Assembly: GCA_013215825.1 (NCBI GenBank)
Contig: JABSQN010000007.1
Coordinates: forward strand, 1 to 64,000
DNA: 64,000 bases
Direction of reading: 5' to 3'
DNA from: Piscirickettsiaceae bacterium
Lineage (GTDB): Bacteria; Pseudomonadota; Gammaproteobacteria; Nitrosococcales; Methylophagaceae
Within the stretch, counting starts at the first letter, position 1, and each line of letters opens with the position of its first letter. This document shows, piece by piece, positions 42,758 to 52,277 of the stretch. The position numbers and the translations under genes are program-made. The notes below the pieces were generated by a model. It was not told the DNA's origin, did not search any database, and saw only the letters and a list, made by a program, of their open reading frames with translations.

Positions 42758-43270
42758 TTAAGCAACTCCTGACATGGCAAGCCCTGTGGCTACTATTGAT
42801 AAGACGGTATAGGCAACGGTAATCATTGCCGCCGTACTGGATTTTATCTCCAGTGCATAACGAAAAATATGTGCTGTCACCATTAAACTCCAAAACATCA
42901 GCATAACCATGAATAATAATGCTATGCCATTCATTTGTTCTTGTTCCGCTGTGTGATAAAACCATGCCACAATCGGCATTCCGACAATCGCTAAACAACT
43001 CCCCGCGCCAGCCATTGCGGTTATTGTTTGCTGTGTTCTCGCTTGAAAGCCTCTTATTTTTAGCAATAAGCTTGTGACAATAATCATAACAAAAAGATCA
43101 GACAAACTGGTAGCCAGACTCACAGCCCAGTCTTCACTGATCCGCCCTATCAAAGTACCTAAGATGAAATAGATGCTCACACTTATTTGTAATAAGAATT
43201 GTGACCCTGGCACATCTGCAGGCGTTGCTTTGAAGCGACAAATATCAATAAAACGTAAGATTATTTCCAT
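42758..43270 (-). CDS. Small integral membrane protein of unknown function
   Basis: A 170-residue protein with about four to five hydrophobic segments (for example YFILGTLIG, LFVMIIVTSLLL, CLAIVGMPIVAWF, ALLFMVMLMFWSLMV and MITVAYTVLSIVATGLAM). The arrangement resembles Yip1-family membrane proteins but I cannot name a family with certainty. Its stop abuts the mpl start codon, so it is probably translated with mpl and ubiX; a link to envelope metabolism is only suggested by position. Confidence 0.7.
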   Translation of the reverse strand: MEIILRFIDICRFKATPADVPGSQFLLQISVSIYFILGTLIGRISEDWAVSLATSLSDLFVMIIVTSLLLKIRGFQARTQQTITAMAGAGSCLAIVGMPIVAWFYHTAEQEQMNGIALLFMVMLMFWSLMVTAHIFRYALEIKSSTAAMITVAYTVLSIVATGLAMSGVA

Positions 43271-43316
43271 GGGTGCATCATACCGTGTCAGCTCATGAAC
43301 AACAAAAATTCAGACA

Positions 43317-43352
43317 ATAAAAAACCCGATAGCGAACAAACTCTATCGGGTT
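43317..43352 (-). terminator. Terminator after the beta-propeller gene
   Basis: AACCCGATAG (43323-43332) and CTATCGGGTT (43343-43352) form a perfect 10-bp stem with a 10-base loop, followed on the minus strand by TTTTATT. It ends the beta-propeller/binding-protein operon 26 bases past its last stop codon. Confidence 0.85.
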
Positions 43353-43377
43353 TATAGTCTGTATATAAAATCAGAAA

Positions 43378-44331
43378 CTAGTCATCAAGCGCTAAACCCC
43401 AAGGGAATTTACCTACTTCAATTTCCATTATTGATTTACTTGTTGCTGTATCAACCACAGATACGGTGTGACTGACGCCATTTGCCGTATAAAGTGTTGA
43501 GCCATCACGACTTAACACCGCACCCCAAACACGCTTCCCTACATCAGCTGTTGAAATGATTTCTAATGTTTCAGCATCCAGAATAGCGACTTTTCCCGCA
43601 CGGCCTGTTGTCATATAAATCACTTTATCATCAGGGCTTAATACTAATGCCATTGGTTTTGATTTTGGTAAATCAATCACCACTTTCTTAATGATTTTAC
43701 GCTGTGCGATATCAATAATGGCTACTTCATTACCGATTTCACTACTAACATAAGCCAAGCTACCATCGCTGTTAAACGCTAAACCACGAGGGCGAGCTGC
43801 CACTAAGATATTGGCTACAATTTTATGATCGGCCGTATCAATAATATGCACTAAATTCATTGACTCGCTGGTGACTAATACAACATCACCCGTTGGAGAA
43901 ACGGCAACACCTTCTGGCTCCATGCCCACTTTTATTTCATGAATTATTTTGCCTGTTGTTGGGTTGATGACCGTCGCTTTCGCATCATCTTCATTAGAAA
44001 GATATAAATTACCATTTGGGTGAATATCAAATGTTTCAGGATCTTCACCGGCTTCTAATCGTCCAATTATTTTTAATGTAGCAACATCGACCATTGCAAT
44101 CGCATTTTCTTCACTTATTGCCACATATAATATTTTGTGATCGGGTGATAATCCAATGCCGCGTGGACGGTCTCCGATCTCTAATGTTGTTTCTAATTTT
44201 CCCGTACGAGAATCAATAACACTCACCGTGTTACTTTTCTCATTGGTTACAAATAGGCGATAGGTAGGATCGGCCCAAACTGTTGCACTCATAAATACAA
44301 GTGACGAAAGTAGTAATTGTGTTAATTTCAT
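43378..44331 (-). CDS. Secreted beta-propeller protein, PQQ-dependent catabolism type
   Basis: A 317-residue YVTN-family beta-propeller. Residues 1-20 are a signal peptide (cleavage after TVWA), then about seven repeats of the type RLFVTNEKSNTVSVIDSRTGKLE, placing it in the periplasm. It matches the family of propellers found in PQQ-dependent alcohol catabolism clusters, where its exact role is not known. It follows the periplasmic binding protein gene by 14 bp and is followed by a terminator. Identification rests on my recognition of the family and the pairing. Confidence 0.82.
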   Translation of the reverse strand: MKLTQLLLSSLVFMSATVWADPTYRLFVTNEKSNTVSVIDSRTGKLETTLEIGDRPRGIGLSPDHKILYVAISEENAIAMVDVATLKIIGRLEAGEDPETFDIHPNGNLYLSNEDDAKATVINPTTGKIIHEIKVGMEPEGVAVSPTGDVVLVTSESMNLVHIIDTADHKIVANILVAARPRGLAFNSDGSLAYVSSEIGNEVAIIDIAQRKIIKKVVIDLPKSKPMALVLSPDDKVIYMTTGRAGKVAILDAETLEIISTADVGKRVWGAVLSRDGSTLYTANGVSHTVSVVDTATSKSIMEIEVGKFPWGLALDD

Positions 44332-44345
44332 TTTAAATATTTCCT

Positions 44346-45140
44346 TTACTTACACGTTTTTAAACCAAGACTATCAAGACCACCTTTTGTACCACGTAAT
44401 GGCGCTTCGGCAATAATCTTATCATTTTCAACCAGCAATACTAGCTGACGCAATTGTCCTGTGTCACGAAAAGTTGCACCTGCACCCTTTTGACCATCGA
44501 AGGTAAGATCATTCTTTAAATACTCAAGCATGACCGTCGCATCAGCACTTTGTGTTCGCGCCACTGTATCAGACAGCATTTTTACAGCAGCCCAGCCAGC
44601 CCATGCATCGTCATCCATAATAACGCCAGATGCCTTGCTAAACCGACTATTCAGCTGACTTGCAGCAAACTTTCTAAAATCTTGATGCCAACCTTGGGCC
44701 TGCGCTTTCGAATCAGGATTTTTCTTTAACATCTGAGCCTTTGCATCTTGTTTCATCTGCTGACTTGCCGTAATGTTTAATAGATTTGGCAAACAAGCAC
44801 TTCGTAATGCATTGCTATCTGAGGTAATATTAAAAACAGCGACATTCTCAAACTGCTTAGACTGAGCAATTGATAGAATGCGTTCAGCATCCATTGCTAA
44901 CAATACCGCCGTTACTGACTCTAGTGTTTTTAGCTCATCTAATGTGACACTAACAACACTGTATTTTTGACCTAAGAACTCACCCTGAATATTAGCTTCA
45001 TCAAGTCCTTGTTGCACTCCGAGCCAAGCACTTCCTTCAGTTGGTCCTACATAATGTAATTTAACATCCATTGTCTCCGCCACTGATAATTGACTGAGCA
45101 ATATTGTCAGGGCAAACAATCCTAACTTCATCATATTCAT
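44346..45140 (-). CDS. ABC-type periplasmic binding protein, PQQ-dependent alcohol dehydrogenase type
   Basis: A 264-residue exported protein starting at the ATG at 45138-45140, six bases after GGAG. Residues 1-21 are a signal peptide (MMKLGLFALTILLSQLSVAE). The rest resembles the branched-amino-acid receptor fold, with VKLHYVGPTEGSAWLGVQQGL near the start and DDDAWAGWAAVKML near the end, as in binding proteins of PQQ-dependent alcohol systems. The expected ABC permease and ATPase genes are not beside it. It is the first gene of a two-gene operon. Confidence 0.82.
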   Translation of the reverse strand: MNMMKLGLFALTILLSQLSVAETMDVKLHYVGPTEGSAWLGVQQGLDEANIQGEFLGQKYSVVSVTLDELKTLESVTAVLLAMDAERILSIAQSKQFENVAVFNITSDSNALRSACLPNLLNITASQQMKQDAKAQMLKKNPDSKAQAQGWHQDFRKFAASQLNSRFSKASGVIMDDDAWAGWAAVKMLSDTVARTQSADATVMLEYLKNDLTFDGQKGAGATFRDTGQLRQLVLLVENDKIIAEAPLRGTKGGLDSLGLKTCK

Positions 45141-45220
45141 TTCATTCTCCACGCTATAAACTGAAACCAATAATACAGTATTTACTCCCTGTAATAATCA
45201 GGACTTTTTCCCAAAGAGCA

Positions 45221-45286
45221 CAGGTTTTTTCCTGATATTTAGATGCTTTTCAATTAGAAAAGTTCACCGGCATATTCTTATATGCC
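45221..45286. promoter_or_regulatory. Intergenic region with palindromic motifs before the PQQ-type pair
   Basis: Inside the 265-base gap between the binding-protein gene and the plus-strand 82-residue ORF lie CAGG-T6-CCTG (45221-45234) and a perfect 7-bp hairpin GGCATAT/ATATGCC (45269-45286). They may be operator sites for the divergent genes. No convincing -10/-35 pair was found by eye, and I see no gene in the gap. Confidence 0.3.
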
Positions 45287-45405
45287 CGCTATCATTCAAG
45301 GTGCAGGTTTGTAATTGGGGTGGTCACGGGTATGATTTTCACAAATTCAAGATTTTCTTTAATTAGCCGCTATAAATTACATTGAATAGAAATGCTGACA
45401 AAAAA

Positions 45406-45654
45406 ATGAAAAATAACGCACAAGAACTGGAAATAGTAACCATTATGCAAGGGCTTGAAGAGTTTGCTACCTTCATGAGCTATAAAGGAAATAATGCGGG
45501 TTTACGAATATTAAGTGTTACGTCTATAGACAAAGACATTGTGATCGACCAAGCCAAACAATCAACAGATATTTTGGTTATACAATCACATCGCATAAAA
45601 AAACAAAATAGTCAGAAGCAAAAAATCACAAAATCCCTTTCTTTATACAGCTAA
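45406..45654 (+). CDS. Short hypothetical protein
   Basis: An 82-residue ORF starting at the ATG at 45406 (MKNNAQELEIVTIMQG); an in-frame TTG eight codons upstream is possible. No strong ribosome binding site is visible. The first 60 residues look like a mixed alpha/beta fold and the C-terminus is very lysine/glutamine-rich (RIKKQNSQKQKITK). It ends just before a good terminator, which supports it being a real transcript. I do not recognise the family. Confidence 0.45.
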   Translation: MKNNAQELEIVTIMQGLEEFATFMSYKGNNAGLRILSVTSIDKDIVIDQAKQSTDILVIQSHRIKKQNSQKQKITKSLSLYS

Positions 45655-45661
45655 CAAAAAA

Positions 45662-45684
45662 AGCCCGATTATCTCGGGCTTTTT
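45662..45684. terminator. Bidirectional terminator between the short ORF and secF
   Basis: AGCCCGA (45662-45668) and TCGGGCT (45674-45680) form a perfect 7-bp stem with A tract on the left and TTTTT on the right. It can end the plus-strand short ORF and the minus-strand secD-secF transcript. Confidence 0.85.
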
Positions 45685-45706
45685 CTCATTTCACTTACTG
45701 TCATGC

Positions 45707-46657
45707 TTAAACCTGACTACCATCCTCATTAATATCTGCACCTTCCGCTTTTTCAGGTGGCATTAGATCCGCTTTACTCACACCCATTGCTAACACGGTA
45801 TTGCTTGCGATATAGATTGATGAATACGTTCCAATAACAATTCCTAGCATCAGTGCAATTGAGAATGCATGAATAACCTCACCACCAAAAATAAACAGTG
45901 ACATTACCACTAACAAGGTTGTAACTGATGTCATGATTGTTCGACTCAAGGTATCATTTAATGCACGGTTAACAATCTCTTCTGGAGAGCCTTTTCTCAT
46001 ACGTAAAAACGTTTCACGGATGCGATCAAATACCACAATGGTATCATTAAGTGAATACCCAATAATCGCTAATATTGCTGCTAATACAGTTAAATCAAAC
46101 TCAAATTGGAATACAGAAAAGATACCTAAGGTTATCAGTACATCATGTACCAATGCCACAACGGAACCAATGGCAAAGCGATACTCAAAGCGAAATGCAA
46201 CATAAATCAAAATACCAATAAGTGCATATAACATCGCTAAACCACCTTGCTCGGTCAGCTCTTCGCCTACTTGTGGCCCAACAAACTCTACCCGACGCAC
46301 ATCAATCGCTGTATTGTGATCGGCCTGCAAAGCATCAACCACTTGATTACTTAGCTCTGACAGGTTCTTATCACCAGAAATCGGCAAGCGGATTAAAACT
46401 TCATGCACTGAACCAAAGTTTTGCACAATCGCATCTTTAAAATTTCCCTCTTTTAATTGAGTTCGAATAGAACTTAGGTCTGCTTCTTCCTCATAGGCTA
46501 ATTCAATCATAGTACCGCCGGTGAAGTCGATACCAAAATTCAATCCTTGAATTGCCAAAGATGCAATTGCTGTTAATAACAATAAAGCAGAGAAAACCGT
46601 CGCAATTTTGCGTCTCCCCATAAAGTTAAACTCAGTTTTTTCTTTTAGAAATTGCAT
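45707..46657 (-). CDS. secF: Protein translocase subunit SecF
   Basis: SecF (316 residues) works with SecD to use the proton gradient to pull proteins out of the SecY channel. The first membrane helix is followed by the GLNFGIDFTGGTMIEL motif, a periplasmic domain, and five further helices including the ALVHDVLITLGIFS and ILAIIGYSLNDTIVVFDRIRE motifs. It follows secD by 9 bp. Confidence 0.98.
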   Translation of the reverse strand: MQFLKEKTEFNFMGRRKIATVFSALLLLTAIASLAIQGLNFGIDFTGGTMIELAYEEEADLSSIRTQLKEGNFKDAIVQNFGSVHEVLIRLPISGDKNLSELSNQVVDALQADHNTAIDVRRVEFVGPQVGEELTEQGGLAMLYALIGILIYVAFRFEYRFAIGSVVALVHDVLITLGIFSVFQFEFDLTVLAAILAIIGYSLNDTIVVFDRIRETFLRMRKGSPEEIVNRALNDTLSRTIMTSVTTLLVVMSLFIFGGEVIHAFSIALMLGIVIGTYSSIYIASNTVLAMGVSKADLMPPEKAEGADINEDGSQV

Positions 46658-46666
46658 ATCTTTACC

Positions 46667-48517
46667 TTAAATTGACAAAGTTGGACGAGTTTTACGTCCA
46701 TAAATCAGATTAATCACTGCACGTGTTCCGACAATAGAAGTGAACATCGATGTCAAAATACCTAATGACAAGGTCACCGCAAAGCCTTTAATTGAACCCG
46801 TACCAAAACTAAACAAAACGATGGCAGCAATCAATGTAGTGATATTGGCATCAGCAATGGTTGAAAATGCTTTGGCATAGCCAGCATTAATACTCGATTG
46901 AGGACTGTTCCCTATTCGTAACTCTTCTCGAATACGCTCAAAGATAAGTACATTGGCATCGACTGCCATACCGACGGTTAATACAATACCGGCAATACCT
47001 GGCAAGGTTAATGTTGCTTGCAACATAGAAAGCAATGCCACAATAAGCACTAAGTTTGCTGCTAGGGCTAAGTTGGCTACTAATCCAAAAGTGCGATACC
47101 AAATCACCATAAAGAACAGTACCAATACAAAGCCGATCATGACCGAGTTAAAGCCTTGATCAATATTATCTTGTCCTAAACTTGGACCAACAGTCCGTTC
47201 TTCAACAATTTCAATCGGTGCGGCTAATGCACCTGCACGTAATAACAAGGCTAAATCACGTGCTTCAGTGGTTGAATCTAAGCCCGTGATTTGGAACTTC
47301 TTACTAAGTTGATCTCGAATCGTGGCAACATTAATCACTTCAGGCATTTGACGGCGCACTTTCACCATCTCACCATCAATTTTACGTGTTTCAGATTTTG
47401 ATTCAATAAAGACCACAGCCATTGGGTTGCCAATATTGTCACGCGTCACATTACTAAATGCGCGCGCACCTTTACCATCTAAGGTAATTGATACCGATGG
47501 TGAACCGTTTTGATCTAATGTCGATGCGGCATTAATAATATGCTCACCCGTCAACATCACACGCTTGCTTAACAAAATAGGACGACCATCACGGCGTTTA
47601 TATAACTTTGAATTTGCAGGCACTCGACCCTTTACCGCATCTTGTACATCATGTTCAAAATCAACTAAACGGAATTCTAAGGTCGCTGTTGCTCCCAAAA
47701 TTTTCTTAGCTTGTGCTGTATCTTGCACTCCCGGTAATTGCACTACAATTCGGTTATCACCTTGCTGTTGCACTGTTGGCTCGGCAACACCTAATTCATT
47801 AATTCGATTCCGTAAGGTGATGATATTTTGTTGTAGAGCTGTTTTGCTAATATCACGTATTGCCACTTCGCTTAACGCTAAGATTAGTGATGGTGCAGCC
47901 ACATCTTCTAAGACTTCAATCTTAAATTGATTGTATTCTCTTGCCATCTTAGTACTGGCTTGATCACGATGTTCTTCACTACGAAAAGATACAATGATAT
48001 CTTTCCTATTTACTTGAATTTTTTTATAACGAATTCGTTCATCACGCAATAAGGCACGAAACTCACTGGCCGAGCCATTTAATGATTGCTGAACAGCGGC
48101 ATCCATATCCACTTCCATCAAGAAGTGAACTCCGCCTCGCAGATCCAATCCTAAGTTCATCGGTTCTGCGCCAAACATTGCTAACCAATTCGGCGTTGTT
48201 GGCGCTAAATTAAGGGCAATAATATAGTCCCCCTTAATATTCTTTTGCAAAACATCTTTTGCTTTTAATTGCGTCTCACCATCAGCAAAACGAACTAATA
48301 ATCGCCCGTCATCAAGCACCACACCTTTATAGTCAATTGATGCTGTTTTTAATGATGCTTCCACATCGGCCAACAAGACAAGGTCAACCTTGCCAGAACG
48401 ACCAGCTGATACTTGAATAGCAGGATCATCACCATATAAATTTGGCATGGCAAAAAAGCCGCCAATCATAATAACTGCGATAATTAGTGCGTTTTTCCAC
48501 AAGGGATAATGATTCAT
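46667..48517 (-). CDS. secD: Protein translocase subunit SecD
   Basis: SecD (616 residues) carries the large periplasmic P1 domain that grips the emerging substrate. NLGLDLRGGVHFLMEVD follows the first helix, and the last 160 residues contain five helices with GMAVDANVLIFERIREEL. It starts behind AGGATATTC. The gap to yajC holds a long inverted-repeat element. Confidence 0.98.
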   Translation of the reverse strand: MNHYPLWKNALIIAVIMIGGFFAMPNLYGDDPAIQVSAGRSGKVDLVLLADVEASLKTASIDYKGVVLDDGRLLVRFADGETQLKAKDVLQKNIKGDYIIALNLAPTTPNWLAMFGAEPMNLGLDLRGGVHFLMEVDMDAAVQQSLNGSASEFRALLRDERIRYKKIQVNRKDIIVSFRSEEHRDQASTKMAREYNQFKIEVLEDVAAPSLILALSEVAIRDISKTALQQNIITLRNRINELGVAEPTVQQQGDNRIVVQLPGVQDTAQAKKILGATATLEFRLVDFEHDVQDAVKGRVPANSKLYKRRDGRPILLSKRVMLTGEHIINAASTLDQNGSPSVSITLDGKGARAFSNVTRDNIGNPMAVVFIESKSETRKIDGEMVKVRRQMPEVINVATIRDQLSKKFQITGLDSTTEARDLALLLRAGALAAPIEIVEERTVGPSLGQDNIDQGFNSVMIGFVLVLFFMVIWYRTFGLVANLALAANLVLIVALLSMLQATLTLPGIAGIVLTVGMAVDANVLIFERIREELRIGNSPQSSINAGYAKAFSTIADANITTLIAAIVLFSFGTGSIKGFAVTLSLGILTSMFTSIVGTRAVINLIYGRKTRPTLSI

Positions 48518-48543
48518 TTGAATATCCTAAAGTCCTACTACTT

Positions 48544-48699
48544 CTAGAGACCTCTGCTTGAAAGATATAATGGATAAAAATGAGTGTAATTTTTTAAAAT
48601 TCATCCGAAAAAGAGGTGAATAGCAAGCTCTTGACCATTTTTTGGATAAACCTCAGCAAATTAAATCCGTTATATCTTTCAAGCAAAGGTTTCTTCTAG
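48544..48699. repeat. 156-bp element with 25-30-bp terminal inverted repeats between secD and yajC
   Basis: The left end (48544-48578) and the right end (48699-48662, read in reverse complement) share ACCTYTGCTTGAAAGATATA with a few mismatches; the core GCTTGAAAGATATAA is a perfect 15-bp inverted copy (48556-48570, 48670-48684). CTTCTAG lies at both outer edges. It has the shape of a MITE or a mobile intergenic repeat. It contains no ORF. Confidence 0.7.
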
Positions 48700-48701
48700 T
48701 T

Positions 48702-49028
48702 TTACAGCTTTTTCAATGTTCCTTTTGGCAACACTGAATTAATAGATTCACGACGTACTTTAACTTCAAGATTATCAGCTAATTCAACCGTGATCGCATT
48801 ATCGCCAATCGCTGTTATCTTACCCATTAAGCCGCCATCAGTAACAATTTCATCGCCTTTAGCAATGCTGCCTTGCATACTACGATGTGCTTTTGCACGC
48901 TTAGATTGTGGACGGATCAACATAAAATAAAACAAGACTAATAAAACGATTGGAAATGCGAAATCCATTATGCCAGGCGTTGATGATTCAGCCGCTGCAT
49001 ATGCAGGGGAAATTAAAAAATCCATCAT
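48702..49028 (-). CDS. yajC: Preprotein translocase accessory protein YajC
   Basis: YajC (108 residues) is a single-helix inner-membrane protein that associates with SecDF. The membrane segment FAFPIVLLVLFYFMLIRPQSKR (split by the window text) and the following KGDEIVTDGGLMGKI block are standard. It lies between tgt and secD, the usual order; here an inverted-repeat element separates it from secD. Confidence 0.97.
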   Translation of the reverse strand: MMDFLISPAYAAAESSTPGIMDFAFPIVLLVLFYFMLIRPQSKRAKAHRSMQGSIAKGDEIVTDGGLMGKITAIGDNAITVELADNLEVKVRRESINSVLPKGTLKKL

Positions 49029-49091
49029 AGTTCTAATTCTCTAAATATAAAAAGAATGCGATTATGCCACAGGCAAGGGCTGACTTGATAG

Positions 49092-50192
<1,101 letters not shown>

Positions 50193-50299
50193 TTATACCT
50201 GTCTTCATTAGAAGTGTTACTGAAAAAATATCGGCACAGAATACCATTTTCATCACCATATCAGGTAGGATCCTATCATTGTTATTTTGGTGAATGAAT

Positions 50300-50992
50300 A
50301 TGTCAGATTCTAAAATTATTGTTGCACTTGATTATTCAACAGCAGACGATGCCTTTGCGCTTGCCGACAAGCTTGATCCAGCGCGTTGTCGTCTAAAAAT
50401 TGGCAAAGAACTTTTTACCCGTTCAGGCCCTAATGTTGTTGACTCATTAGTCAAACAAGGTTTCGATATTTTTCTCGACTTAAAATATCACGATATCCCA
50501 ACCACGGTTGCTAAAGCCTGTGCGGCTGCGGCTGACTTAGGCGTATGGATGATGAACGTCCATGCACTTGGTGGCGCAGCAATGATGACGGCGGCACATG
50601 AAGCCCTCGGCCATCACGCGGATCGCCCCCACTTAATTGCAGTCACCTTATTAACCAGTATGGATCAAACCACATTTGAACAAATTGGCTTTCAAGGTTC
50701 AATAACTGACACTGTTTTACGCCTTGCTAAATTAGCGGATGATAGCGGCTTAGATGGCGTGGTCTGCTCTGCTCAAGAAGCGCATGCCTTGCGCGCACAA
50801 CATAGTGATGCTTTCCAATTAATAACCCCAGGTATTCGCCCCGCTAATAGTGAACGAGGCGATCAACACCGAACAATGACGCCTATCGAAGCAATCACAG
50901 CAGGCAGTAATTATCTTGTGATTGGTCGCCCTATCACTGCCGCATCGGATCCAATGCTTGCACTTAAAGGCATTGAAGACAGCCTAATTTAG
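50300..50992 (+). CDS. pyrF: Orotidine 5'-phosphate decarboxylase
   Basis: PyrF makes UMP from OMP, the last step of pyrimidine synthesis. The catalytic segment [13 protein letters not shown] and the phosphate-binding TPGIRP and VIGRPIT blocks are complete. Of two nearby ATGs the one at 50300 ([13 protein letters not shown]) is preferred because GGTGA is six bases upstream; the other adds two residues. The gene gives 230 residues and ends before a terminator. Confidence 0.97.
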   Translation: MSDSKIIVALDYSTADDAFALADKLDPARCRLKIGKELFTRSGPNVVDSLVKQGFDIFLDLKYHDIPTTVAKACAAAADLGVWMMNVHALGGAAMMTAAHEALGHHADRPHLIAVTLLTSMDQTTFEQIGFQGSITDTVLRLAKLADDSGLDGVVCSAQEAHALRAQHSDAFQLITPGIRPANSERGDQHRTMTPIEAITAGSNYLVIGRPITAASDPMLALKGIEDSLI

Positions 50993-50996
50993 GCAC

Positions 50997-51029
50997 AAAA
51001 AAGCCACGCATTTTACTGCGTGGCTTTTC
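50997..51029. terminator. Bidirectional terminator between pyrF and the chemotaxis cluster
   Basis: AGCCACGCA (51002-51010) and TGCGTGGCT (51017-51025) form a perfect 9-bp stem flanked by an A tract and TTTT. It ends pyrF on the plus strand and the chemoreceptor gene on the minus strand. Confidence 0.9.
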
Positions 51030-51055
51030 ACTCTAACTAACTTAAACGCGATAAT

Positions 51056-52237
51056 TTACACTTTAAATTTACTCGCCGCATCTTGTAATTGACTAGACAG
51101 TGCTGAAAGCGAATCAATCGCTACCAATATCTCTTGACCACCAACTGCCGTTCTATCTGCAACTTGACTGATATTAGTAATGCCTCGATTAATATCTTCT
51201 GCGGCTGCAGATTGCTCATTAGCTGCACTCGAAATAGAAGCACTCATTTCATCCATCTTAGTAATCATTGCTGTAATCGTATCTAAAGCTTCTCCTGCAC
51301 ACGCCGCTTTCTCCACACTTTTTTGAGCTTGTTCTCGACCTTCATTCATCACGCTAACTGCGGCACTTGCTCCCGCTTGCAAACGCCCTACCATTTCTTC
51401 AATTTCATGTGTTGAATCCTGCGTTCTTGCTGCTAATGTACGGACTTCATCAGCAACCACAGCAAAACCACGACCATGCTCCCCAGCACGAGCCGCCTCA
51501 ATCGCAGCATTTAATGCCAATAAGTTGGTTTGTTCCGTAATGCCTCGAATAACATCGACGATTGCACCGATATTACTAATATCAGACTCTAGGTTATTTA
51601 ATGTGTCCGCTGCTTTTTCCACTTCGTTAGCTAAAGAATCAATAGCATGCATTGCTTCTGTAACTACCTGCTTACCGGCTTGCGCTTCGCTATCTGCATT
51701 ACGTGCCGCCTCTGCAGTATCTGCCGCGGTCCTCGCAACATCCTGCACAGATGCGGTCATCACATTCATTGAGTTAGCAACTTGCGTAGTTTCTGCTTGT
51801 TGAGTCAATACGCCCTCTACTGTTTGCCTACTCGTTACTGACATATTTTGTGTTTCGGTTTGCATTTGAGCAACACCATCCACTAAGGAATTCACAAGTT
51901 CTGCAACATTCTTTCTCGCACTGTTCAACTCAAAAGCCATCCAACTAAAATCACTTTTCCCGGCAATTACAACGGCTTGAGTTAAGTCGCCTTTCTTGAT
52001 ATTTTGAATGCCGTCAACTAAGATATTAGCCCGTTGCATACCAAAATTACCAATATATGTTGCTATTATATAAATCAAAATGCTGGCAATAGTTGCCGTG
52101 CTCAGCCCTACAATCAGTTGTTGTTCCGTTAACCCTAAATACCAAAAAATGGCCACCAGAAGAAATAATCCAATGATGCCCATAACTGCAACCATTTGCA
52201 TTCTCTTTTTCAACGAGTAGTTTTCTAATTTAAACAT
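51056..52237 (-). CDS. Methyl-accepting chemotaxis protein without periplasmic sensor domain
   Basis: A 393-residue chemoreceptor starting at the ATG at 52235-52237, six bases after GGAG. Two closely spaced membrane helices (about residues 16-35 and 42-65) leave almost no periplasmic loop. A HAMP-like segment ([19 protein letters not shown]) leads to the signalling domain with the conserved tip [21 protein letters not shown] and [15 protein letters not shown]. It lacks a CheR-docking pentapeptide. It is the last gene of the cluster, next to fliK. Confidence 0.93.
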   Translation of the reverse strand: MFKLENYSLKKRMQMVAVMGIIGLFLLVAIFWYLGLTEQQLIVGLSTATIASILIYIIATYIGNFGMQRANILVDGIQNIKKGDLTQAVVIAGKSDFSWMAFELNSARKNVAELVNSLVDGVAQMQTETQNMSVTSRQTVEGVLTQQAETTQVANSMNVMTASVQDVARTAADTAEAARNADSEAQAGKQVVTEAMHAIDSLANEVEKAADTLNNLESDISNIGAIVDVIRGITEQTNLLALNAAIEAARAGEHGRGFAVVADEVRTLAARTQDSTHEIEEMVGRLQAGASAAVSVMNEGREQAQKSVEKAACAGEALDTITAMITKMDEMSASISSAANEQSAAAEDINRGITNISQVADRTAVGGQEILVAIDSLSALSSQLQDAASKFKV

Positions 52238-52277
52238 TACCATCTCCACTTAACATCTATAAATTACGCACTATATC

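Noticed and set aside
42693-42998. 101-codon minus-strand frame across mpl and the membrane protein gene
   Set aside because: It is out of frame with two better supported genes and begins inside the membrane protein gene.
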